A stretch of DNA of 35,141 nucleotides. Source: Paenibacillus sp. N3.4. GTDB taxonomy: Bacteria; Bacillota; Bacilli; Paenibacillales; NBRC-103111. The first letter of the stretch is position 1. Every line of letters begins with the position of its first letter. Below are positions 1 to 6,508 of this stretch, in pieces. A model generated the notes under the pieces. The model did not search any database. It had not been told where the DNA came from and saw only the letters and a program-made list of their open reading frames with translations. Where the stretch lies: assembly GCF_008017805.1 (NCBI RefSeq), contig NZ_VRTT01000075.1:1-35141 (forward strand). Direction: 5' to 3'. The translations under genes and the position numbers were made by a program.

Positions 1-99
1 CGTAATCCCGTTCGGGGTGAATTCAAACGTCCCCATCTTTCCGTTCCATAACTTCTCAAATTCCTTCAAATTAGAAATCGTGGCAAACTCGGGATCCAA
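1..99 (-). other. Open coding-like fragment, unassigned, joined to the inverted duplication
   Basis: On the minus strand one frame stays open for 33 codons from position 98 to the window edge; the other two frames stop early. The translation begins LDPEFATISNLKEF and contains KLWNGKMGTFEF. It looks like ordinary soluble protein and does not resemble the C-terminal half of a sugar permease, which is what should follow the permease N-terminus on this strand. A solute-binding protein or another secreted protein is possible, but I do not recognise the family. It abuts the outer end of the left repeat arm at position 100, so it may be a chimeric join and not the natural neighbour. Confidence 0.3.
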
Positions 100-411
100 G
101 TATCCGTTTTTTGACACTTTTTTTGGCTCACTCAAAACACGCGAGGAGTTTTTCTCCTTCCCGCCTACCTTCTTCCCTAAAACATGGGTTTGGAAAAATT
201 ATGATGATGCTTGGAATGGTTTCGACTTGCCATTGCTGACATTCTTGAAAAATACGCTGTTCATTTATGTAGGTAATATCGTCTGTTCCTTATTTTTTAT
301 TGGGCTGGCTGCCTATGCGTTGTCTCATTTAAGAGTACCCATGAAAAGATGGGTAACACTTTTCTTCTTATCGACCTTATTAATTCCTCCGGCCACTTAC
401 ATTGTTCCTAA
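100..411 (+). pseudogene. Inverted internal segment of a CUT1 sugar ABC permease (MalG-like), about residues 39-142
   Basis: Read on the plus strand, this stretch encodes YPFFDTFFGSLKTREEF, then KNYDDAWNGFDLPLL, a membrane helix around FIYVGNIVCSLFFIGLAAYA, and a second helix ending PPATYIVPNF. This is the typical interior of a MalG/UgpE-type permease, including the post-TM1 periplasmic region and TM2-TM3. It continues the protein whose N-terminus lies on the opposite strand at 412-622. The segment is therefore inverted relative to its own gene, and its first 98 bases are duplicated. The C-terminal half, including the EAA loop that contacts the ATPase, is absent. No functional permease can be made from this arrangement. 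Confidence 0.8.
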
Positions 412-509
412 TTTTCCAAACCCATGTTTTAGGGAAGAAGGTAGGCGGGAAGGAGAAAAACTCCTCGCGTGTTTTGAGTGAGCCAAAAAAAGTGTCAAAA
501 AACGGATAC
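100..509. repeat. 98-bp perfect inverted repeat (arms 100-197 and 412-509)
   Basis: Positions 100-197 are the exact reverse complement of 412-509, separated by 214 bp. Both arms encode the same permease piece from YPFF to KTWVW in opposite directions. Identity stops abruptly at both ends: inside, GGAAAAAT versus GGAAAATT; outside, CAAG versus GCTG with one shared base. No transposase, target duplication or terminal motif is present. The perfect identity means the duplication is very recent or artificial. Confidence 0.95.
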
Positions 510-622
510 AGCGTTGTAATCGTGATCAACACAATGAGCAGCACCATGAACGTATATCCCACTCTGACAGAACCCTTTTTAAAATCATAGTCCGAGATAA
601 TCCCTCGTTCTGCTTGCTTCAT
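412..622 (-). pseudogene. N-terminal 70 residues of a CUT1 sugar ABC permease (MalG-like), disrupted
   Basis: The frame starts with ATG at 622, behind an AGGAG ribosome binding site. It encodes a cytoplasmic N-terminus, a first membrane helix (TFMVLLIVLITITTLYPFF) and the KTREEFFSFPPTFFP periplasmic segment typical of the second permease of carbohydrate ABC importers. The ATG overlaps the TGA of the upstream permease (ATGA), the usual translational coupling in malF-malG type pairs. After residue 70 the sequence runs into the reverse complement of its own downstream part and soon stops. Family members are about 275-300 residues, so this is a fragment. Real decay and an assembly fold-back are both possible. 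Confidence 0.8.
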
Positions 623-1535
623 ATTTTCTCACTCCTACGTTGCATTAAATTGTATAGAATAGAGAGCAAAATTAAGAAGAAAAACATAAGACTGCCCATC
701 GCGCTTGCTTTACCAAAATCAAGATCGCGGAACGCCGTATGATTCATCCAAAGCAAATAGGTGAGCGTCGCGTTATTAGGACCTCCGTCAGTCATAGATA
801 GCTGCGCTTGGAAGTTCTGGGAAGTCGTAATCATTTGCAAAAGAAGCAAAGCATCATTAACGTCTTGATACTCGGCAGGGTAATATGGCGAATTCGCTGC
901 CAAACGCTAGCCCCGTCGATCTCAGCTGCTTCATAAAGATCTCGCGGAATACCAACAATGGCGGCAATATAAATGAGTGTGGCAGAACCAAAGGTTTGCC
1001 AAGTCTCTAGCAGAACAATAGAGAGTGTAGCCATCTTAGGGCTGAAAAACTCAATTTTCCCTATACCAATCGTTTGCAAAAAACTATTAATTGGGCCCAC
1101 AGCATCAAATAGCCACTGCCACATGCCGTACAGAACGATAGCAGGCACGGCGCTTGGCAAATAGCTGACAATCCGCGCTAACCCTTGAAACCATTTCAGC
1201 TCAGAAACAGCAATCGCGATGAACGGCGGTACCCAAAATCCTAAACATATACCAAGCCCCATATAAATTAAGGTATTTTTGATCGTAGTCCAGAGCAGCT
1301 CATCATGAAATATATTCAAATAATTGACGAATCCGATAAAATGATTGCCATCCACAAAATCAACATTATAAAAGCTGTAGAAGATCCCTTTCACAATTGG
1401 CATCCATAAGAACAGAATGAATAAAACAACTTCAGGGAAGATAAAAAGCGTTCCCCAAAAGTACCAGTTTATTTTCTTTTTTGTGCTGCTCGCAGCAACT
1501 GCGGGTCGTACTCTCGCTTCAGCATTCACTTCCAT
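619..1535 (-). pseudogene. CUT1 sugar ABC transporter permease (MalF/UgpA-like), single-base frameshift
   Basis: This is the first membrane subunit of a carbohydrate importer. The N-terminal part encodes membrane helices starting YFWGTLFIFPEVVLFILF and runs to the EAA loop YEAAEIDGASVWQRIRHITL, which docks on the ATP-binding subunit. That frame stops at 831, while the expected continuation (QMITTSQNFQAQLSMTDGGP up to the C-terminus QRRSEKI) is in another frame. Restoring one T in the CTTT run near 849 (minus strand) gives one protein of about 305 residues, the normal family length. I place the start at ATG 1535, ten bases after AAGGAG; an in-frame GTG at 1544 lies too close to that site. Because the break is a single base in an otherwise intact gene, a sequencing error is plausible. 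It follows the binding-protein gene in one operon. Confidence 0.85.
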
Positions 1536-1554
1536 AGGGTCCACTCCTTATAAA

Positions 1555-1590
1555 ATCGGACCTAAACCGATTAACCGGTTTAGATCCGAT
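1555..1590 (-). other. Intercistronic stem-loop between binding protein and permease genes
   Basis: Arms 1555-1569 and 1576-1590 pair over 15 bp with one mismatch around a six-base loop. The hairpin sits in the 65-bp gap between the binding-protein stop and the permease start. No clear U tract follows before the permease ribosome binding site. Such hairpins often protect the 3' end of a highly expressed binding-protein message and lower downstream permease expression; that role here is inferred. Confidence 0.6.
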
Positions 1591-1600
1591 GGTCCAGTCA

Positions 1601-3028
1601 CTATTCGACTTTTACTTTATCAAATACTTCGGTTTGAACTTTATTTGATGCATCTTCAAGTGTCTTTTTCAGATCGACGTCTTTCGTCGTAAACACTTTT
1701 TGGATCACGTTAGCCATCTCCGTATAAAACTTTTGAGCTTCATACTGCGCTTCCGGCTTACCATCCCACAGGCTTAACAATTGTGGATCGTATTTAAATA
1801 CATTGTCATATTTTGTGAGCAAATCTGTGTACTTTTTACCAAAATCAGAAGTATCTTTCCAGTAGTTAATCGGTTGTGGAATGTATACGCGATTTTTGCC
1901 TTTACGATCTTCAATTTCTTTTTTCGTGGAGTTCAAGAAATCGTCTGTGAAGTACTCATCCGTAATCCATTTGAAGGCAACTTGCTGTTGGTCCTTCTCA
2001 CTCTTCGCATTAATAACACGGTAGTTCCCGCCGAGAACCCCTGTATGCTTGCCACCCTTCGTTAGTGAAGGCATTGGATACACAACGAGATCGTCTTTGC
2101 TAATACCGCCTTCGTTAATGGCAGTGTCAGCTGCGTTACCGCTTCCGCACATAACCATTGCACCGCGACCTTGGGAGAATGCATTCAATGCATCGCCATA
2201 ACCCAAAGCCCAGTTTTGAGGAATCAAATTCTCATCCTTCAGCTTTTTGTAGAATTCGAGCGCTTTCAAACCTGCGTCTGAATTAAATAATCCGACGACT
2301 TTACCGTTATCCAGCTTCTGAACATCCCCACCGGCTGCATACAAGAAATTCGTCCAATTCCAGCCTGCTTCCGTTCCTTTACCCATTGGAATGAAACCGG
2401 CAATTCCTTTGGCAGGATCGTTTATTTTTCTGGCTGCTGCGAGAAGATCATCCCACGTCCAATCCATCGGAGGCAGATCTACACCTTTCTCTTTGAACAG
2501 CTTCTTATTCAATGTTATGGTCATCACGTAGCCATCAATCGGTATGCCGTACGTTTTGCCGTTAACAACGAACGGCTTGGAAAGAAGATCATTCATGTCC
2601 TTCGAATGCTCCCAGGCATTCACTGAATCTGAAATGTCTGCAACCCATTTCTTATCTACAAGTACTTTTCCTTCTGTGGCATACGTTGTGTATTCCGTAG
2701 GAGCGCTGTTGGAAGCCATTTTTATCCCAATTTCCAGCGGGTTGTACTGCCAATCGTCTTTCTTAAAATCAACATTAGGGAATTTGGTTTTGAAACGAGT
2801 AATCCGTTGATCCAGCTGGTCGTTCTTTTCCTTTTGGTCCGGTTTGAAACCCTGCGCAGTAATGGTTACTTTCTTGGCGGCAGGTGTTGCAGTTCCCGCA
2901 TTTGCTGCAGTCGTTTCTTTGGCTGCTGCTGGACTAGGCGTGCTAGTCGTTGTTGTGCTCGTACCGCATCCGGCAAGCAAAACAGTTAGTGCAATCGCAC
3001 CGAGTGCTGAAGCTTTCTTAGCTTTCAT
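1601..3028 (-). CDS. Sugar ABC transporter substrate-binding lipoprotein (family 1)
   Basis: This protein captures a carbohydrate outside the membrane and delivers it to the permease pair encoded downstream. A lipoprotein signal peptide is clear: Lys-rich start, hydrophobic core and lipobox LLAGC with the lipidated Cys at residue 21. It is followed by a Thr/Ser/Ala-rich flexible linker to about residue 52. The mature part (475 residues in total) has the layout of family-1 extracellular binding proteins, including NGKTYGIPIDGYVMTITLNK and FSQGRGAMVMCGSGNA, which resemble conserved segments of that family. The start is ATG 3028 behind AAAGGGG. No ATPase gene is nearby, as is usual for CUT1 systems that share a common MsmX-type ATPase. 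The substrate cannot be read from sequence. Confidence 0.92.
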   Translation of the reverse strand: MKAKKASALGAIALTVLLAGCGTSTTTTSTPSPAAAKETTAANAGTATPAAKKVTITAQGFKPDQKEKNDQLDQRITRFKTKFPNVDFKKDDWQYNPLEIGIKMASNSAPTEYTTYATEGKVLVDKKWVADISDSVNAWEHSKDMNDLLSKPFVVNGKTYGIPIDGYVMTITLNKKLFKEKGVDLPPMDWTWDDLLAAARKINDPAKGIAGFIPMGKGTEAGWNWTNFLYAAGGDVQKLDNGKVVGLFNSDAGLKALEFYKKLKDENLIPQNWALGYGDALNAFSQGRGAMVMCGSGNAADTAINEGGISKDDLVVYPMPSLTKGGKHTGVLGGNYRVINAKSEKDQQQVAFKWITDEYFTDDFLNSTKKEIEDRKGKNRVYIPQPINYWKDTSDFGKKYTDLLTKYDNVFKYDPQLLSLWDGKPEAQYEAQKFYTEMANVIQKVFTTKDVDLKKTLEDASNKVQTEVFDKVKVE

Positions 3029-3078
3029 GTTCGGTTCCCCTTTCGAATCTCTTTCAAATGTTAGTTGCTACACTTATG

Positions 3079-3133
3079 ATTATAAAGGGAACAAACATCG
3101 CCGACGATGTGTCGTGTTACGCTAATCGTGTCG
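3079..3133 (-). promoter_or_regulatory. Promoter and activator-site candidates for the ABC transporter operon
   Basis: On the minus strand a TATAAT -10 box occurs at 3084-3079 but has no good -35 box, as expected for an activator-dependent promoter. Just upstream lie a palindrome (ACATCG, four bases, CGATGT; 3095-3110) and a direct repeat CGACAC at 3114-3109 and 3133-3128, spaced 19 bases start to start. Direct repeats about two helical turns apart next to the -35 position suit binding by an AraC-type regulator such as the product of the adjacent upstream gene. Binding is inferred only. Confidence 0.4.
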
Positions 3134-3137
3134 CATC

Positions 3138-4460
3138 TTACTGTCCCGTATTTTTTAGTTCTGAAATATTGATACCAAAATGTTTTTTAAATATTTTGCT
3201 GAAATGCTCCGGCGATTCGTAGCCAATATCTTCGGATATTTCGTATCTGCGCTTGTCTGTTGTCAAAATAAGACGCTTTCCTTCCTCCATCCTAAGCTTT
3301 GTCACAAAGTCCCAAATATTGATCCCCATCACACGTTTGAACAAATAACTTAAATAATTAGGACTCAAATGTACGGAATCGGCAATATCCTGCAGCTTCA
3401 AACCTTTATGAAAATAATGCCCTTCAATATATGATTTCGTTTCAAACACAATCCGATTGTTCGCTTCATCAACCTGCTTATGCGTTAAACGCTGATCGTT
3501 CGTCGTTTTACCGATATCTTCAATATAGAACATGTAATGATCTTTATTCGTTTCACTCCAAGATAGACTATCCCCTGCTTCCTTATAAAGGACAGGCCAC
3601 TGCGTCACCCCTTCACGGATACGGCTAATGCCAATTTGGCTCTTAAGATTTACGTATTTCTGCAAATTATTATGAATCATCTGCGCAACCATTAGCAGTT
3701 GATTAATACGCTGTGAATCCCGATTCTCTTCCTCCGTTAGCTGAAGGAGAAGCGAGAAAGTAGCATTGTGATTATCAAAAACGAGATGGCTCCATTGATT
3801 GGCTGTCTCATTAATAATATTTAAAGCGGCATACTTTAGTAGACCTCGATCCTTCAACGTTAATATTTGTTGATCATGAATACCTCCCCGCTCTAATGAC
3901 AGCTTAACCATCAATATACTGAAATATTTACCGTTCATGCGGTACCCAAGTGTTTCTATGATGTTGTCAACCTCTGAGTCATGAATGGTTCCAGTCACGA
4001 TCTCATTCAAATAATAATTTTGTTGAAGGGATGTATGTTCAGGAAGTGCTGGACTACCTTCCCAGTGGGTAAGCGGTTGCGGCTTCTCTTCCTTCTCCCT
4101 CAAGAGCTTGGTGACAACATGAATCAGATGTTCCGGCGTAATTGGCTTAACCAGATATTCCTTCGCTCCGAAACGGATCGCCTTCTGGGCATACTCAAAC
4201 TCTCCATGAGCCGATAAAATCACAATAGGAATAGAAGGATCTTCCATAAATATATTTTCAATCAATTCAATCCCGTTCATTTTTTCCATTTGAATATCTG
4301 TAAAAACAAGATCGATTTTTTCTAAATGTATAAAATCTAATGCTTCAAATCCGTTATAGGCGATAAAAACGTCTGCGATGTCCAATTGTGATTGCCTCAA
4401 AATGGTAGCCACACCCTTACAAATCATGGGTTCATCATCAACGACCAAAATATTAACCAT
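3138..4460 (-). CDS. AraC-family response regulator (YesN-like)
   Basis: This is a cytoplasmic transcription regulator with an N-terminal receiver domain (residues 1 to about 120). Its acidic pair is D8/D9, the phospho-acceptor is D55 in VFTDIQM, and the conserved lysine is in the KEYLVKP motif. A linker of about 200 residues follows, then a C-terminal AraC helix-turn-helix pair (about 335-440) with LKLQDIADSVHLSPNYLSYL and ISEDIGYESPEHFSKIFKKH. The 440-residue length suits YesN-type regulators of sugar uptake. I chose ATG 4460 (MVNILVVDDE) behind GAGGTGG; an upstream in-frame ATG at 4502 lies inside a terminator-like hairpin. The gene directly precedes the ABC transporter operon, its probable target. 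The usual YesM-type sensor kinase is not next to it. Confidence 0.92.
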   Translation of the reverse strand: MVNILVVDDEPMICKGVATILRQSQLDIADVFIAYNGFEALDFIHLEKIDLVFTDIQMEKMNGIELIENIFMEDPSIPIVILSAHGEFEYAQKAIRFGAKEYLVKPITPEHLIHVVTKLLREKEEKPQPLTHWEGSPALPEHTSLQQNYYLNEIVTGTIHDSEVDNIIETLGYRMNGKYFSILMVKLSLERGGIHDQQILTLKDRGLLKYAALNIINETANQWSHLVFDNHNATFSLLLQLTEEENRDSQRINQLLMVAQMIHNNLQKYVNLKSQIGISRIREGVTQWPVLYKEAGDSLSWSETNKDHYMFYIEDIGKTTNDQRLTHKQVDEANNRIVFETKSYIEGHYFHKGLKLQDIADSVHLSPNYLSYLFKRVMGINIWDFVTKLRMEEGKRLILTTDKRRYEISEDIGYESPEHFSKIFKKHFGINISELKNTGQ

Positions 4461-4484
4461 TCTGCCACCTCGTTTATGTTCATT

Positions 4485-4511
4485 GAAAAAGGCTACTTGC
4501 ATAAGTAGCCT
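4485..4511 (-). terminator. Rho-independent terminator just upstream of the response regulator
   Basis: On the minus strand a nine-bp stem (AGGCTACTT / AAGTAGCCT, arms 4511-4503 and 4498-4490) with an ATGC loop is followed by a T run. It lies between the alcohol dehydrogenase stop and the regulator's ribosome binding site, about 25 bases before the latter. It may end dehydrogenase transcription, or act as a leader attenuator if the regulator's promoter lies upstream. Confidence 0.75.
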
Positions 4512-4623
4512 CTAATTGCTATTTATTATGTTCTTGATTCTTCCTGCACTTTCCTTTTTTTTGCTTCCTACAAATTGAATCATTATCCATATTATTGCAA
4601 AAAGTTTTACCTTACCATGTGCG

Positions 4624-4651
4624 ATATTACGATAAGTGTGTCTTATGTTAA
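4624..4651 (-). promoter_or_regulatory. Candidate promoter for the response regulator gene
   Basis: On the minus strand TTAACA (4651-4646) and TAATAT (4629-4624) are separated by 16 bases. Transcription would start near 4617, giving a leader of about 155 bases that contains the terminator hairpin at 4485-4511. The -10 match is only moderate. Confidence 0.35.
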
Positions 4652-4689
4652 GAAAAGAAAGGTCATCTTCTTTTTTACTCACAGCTGGA

Positions 4690-5828
4690 TTATGGTTTTA
4701 AAACAAATTTGATACAATCATCTTCATGCTGATAAAACTTATCATACGCTTCGCTTGCTTGATCAAGCGGCACTTTATGCGTAATAATTTCGGTTGGATC
4801 AAACTCGCCTTTGGTTATTTTGTCGAACAGCATCGGCATATAGTGGATAACCGGAGCTTGCCCCATTTTGATGATGACATTCCTCTCCCATATATCACCA
4901 AGGGGGAACTGATTATATTTCGAACCATACACCCCAGTCAACTGCATGGTCCCACATTTCCTCACCGCATCCATCCCGATTTTGATGGGGCTTAGCGTCC
5001 CGCCGATTACTTTCAGCTTTTGCTCCACTTTTTCCGTGAATGTCTTTCTACCATCATCCCTACGCAATCAATAACGATATCTGCCCCACCCTGAGTAAGC
5101 TCTTTGAGATGTAGACCCATGTCGTCAAATTGTGTAAAATCAAATATTTCGACCTTATTCATCTTTTTGGCATGATCAAGTCGGTATGGTAGCTGATCCA
5201 CCGCAATTACCCGTTTTGCACCTTTCATCCAGGCAAACTTCTGGGCCATCAAGCCCACAGGACCGCAGCCAAGCACAATAACGGTGTCGCCTTCCTTCAC
5301 CCCCGCGTGATCCACACTCCAATAGGCGGTCGGCAAGACATCTGACATAAACAATAAGGCTTCGTCTTCAAGCTCGCACGATTCCGGAATAACAAATGGA
5401 ATGAAATTCGCATAAGGAACACGTAACAACTCTGCTTGACCGCCTAGATAGTTTCCATATCGCTCGGTAAACCCAAAATAACCGCCTGTATCGACATGAG
5501 GATTGCTGTTCGCATTATCGCATTGGCTCTCCAATTCATGCTCACAATAATAACAGTGTCCGCACGCTATATTGAAAGGCAAGACAACTCTATCGCCCTT
5601 CTTAACTTTGGTTACATCCGCTCCTACCTCTTCCACAATCCCCATCGGTTCATGACCAATCACATAGTCTTTTTGCGCGGGAACAGCTCCTAGATAAATG
5701 TGAAGATCGGACCCGCAGATAGCTGTCGATGTGATACGGACAATAATATCATCCTTTTTTTCAATCGTCGGATCAGCTACCTCTTTCACTTGAACATTTT
5801 TGGGACTTTGGAACGTTACTGCCTTCAT
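4690..5828 (-). pseudogene. Zinc-dependent alcohol dehydrogenase (MDR family), single-base frameshift
   Basis: This NAD(P)-dependent zinc dehydrogenase would be about 380 residues. The catalytic zinc ligands are visible as C38 (AICGSD) and H59/E60 (GHEP). The structural zinc site is C89, C92, C95 and C103 (CGHCYYCEHELESQC). The Rossmann nucleotide-binding motif VLGCGPVGLMA follows. The frame breaks near 5055: DIVIDCVGM continues in frame one as unrelated residues, while the expected DGRKTFTEKVEQKLK is in another frame. Adding one G (GGATGGATGG instead of GGATGATGG) restores one protein to the stop at 4690. The start is ATG 5828, six bases after AGGAGG. It resembles threonine and formaldehyde dehydrogenase-like members; the substrate is unknown. 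A sequencing error is a plausible cause of the break. Confidence 0.88.
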
Positions 5829-5900
5829 AATCAACCTCCTAGAATATAGATGAACTTCTGCTTAAGTATGACCATCTCATAGCCGAAATATCACGAATAC

Positions 5901-5927
5901 AAAAAAGCCCTCCAGCACGGAGAGCTT
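5901..5927 (-). terminator. Rho-independent terminator after the helical hypothetical gene
   Basis: On the minus strand AAGCTCTCC and GGAGGGCTT pair with one mismatch around a GTGCT loop, followed by six T. It lies 20 bases beyond the stop of the gene at 5947-6336, between it and the dehydrogenase. Confidence 0.75.
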
Positions 5928-5946
5928 TATTACATTGTTATTGGAA

Positions 5947-6336
5947 TCAACCTGTTGATTTGGAATCGGAAGAGACGTTCTGCTCTTCCGTTAGAACGAG
6001 CGCTATTAGCTCGGCAACTTTTTTGATTTCCATAAATATTTTTGCATTCTCTTGTTTGGCCTGACTAGCTAGCTCAGAAGCATCTCTGGACATCGCTGAA
6101 AATAATTGCGCATAATGCGCCTTCTCATTGCTTTGTAATTGAAGATAGGCTAATTCATTGGCATTCTTGCAATTCACTACATCTTGAGCAGCTTTTGCCG
6201 CGGCTCTTGTTGCCTTGAGTGCATGATCTATAGCTATTTCAGATTGACTAATTAATTGGGATTCATGAGCTAGAGCAACGCTTAACTCGAAACGAACTAA
6301 TTCAAGTCGATCAATTAAATCGTCGATGTGAGGCAT
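5947..6336 (-). CDS. Hypothetical small helical protein
   Basis: I do not recognise the family. The product is 129 residues, rich in Ala, Glu, Gln and Lys, with no proline after residue 2 and no signal peptide or membrane helix. It should be almost entirely alpha-helical and could form coiled coils (for example LKATRAAAKAAQDVVN and DASELASQAKQENAKIF), ending in a polar tail. The start is ATG 6336, nine bases after AGGGG; an in-frame GTG at 6345 is too close to that site. It stands alone between two terminators, so it is probably monocistronic. Similar spore-forming bacteria carry many small Ala-rich proteins of unknown role. Confidence 0.7.
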   Translation of the reverse strand: MPHIDDLIDRLELVRFELSVALAHESQLISQSEIAIDHALKATRAAAKAAQDVVNCKNANELAYLQLQSNEKAHYAQLFSAMSRDASELASQAKQENAKIFMEIKKVAELIALVLTEEQNVSSDSKSTG

Positions 6337-6447
6337 ACGCAGCACCCCTTTTTCTAAAGTAAGATTCGAAAAGTTTATTTTATTTTACCAAAAAACAAAT
6401 ATTCAAATCAATATGAGATCGCCAAAAGTTCGCAACATTTTAGCAGT

Positions 6448-6486
6448 AAAAAAAAGCTAAGCCGGATCGCTGACGCGAACCGACTC
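6448..6486 (-). terminator. Rho-independent terminator of the giant surface enzyme gene
   Basis: On the minus strand AGTCGGTTCGC and GCGATCCGGCT pair with two mismatches around a four-base loop, followed within a few bases by eight T. It begins about 23 bases after the stop codon at 6509. Confidence 0.75.
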
Positions 6487-6508
6487 AACCCTTCTATTCC
6501 TCATTCAT

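Noticed and set aside
17..481. A 154-residue plus-strand frame at the left edge as an independent gene
   Set aside because: Its middle is permease sequence in inverted orientation and its ends are read-through of unrelated or antisense DNA. It has no ribosome binding site and is explained by the inverted duplication.
100..509. A phase-variable invertible switch controlling the permease
   Set aside because: Flipping the centre would extend the permease only to about residue 142 and then run into the antisense arm; positions 1-99 do not supply the missing C-terminal half. No recombinase gene is nearby.
4461..4502. Upstream ATG at 4502 as the start of the response regulator
   Set aside because: It lies within the terminator hairpin, has no ribosome binding site, and adds residues before the receiver domain that the family lacks. 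ATG 4460 follows GAGGTGG.
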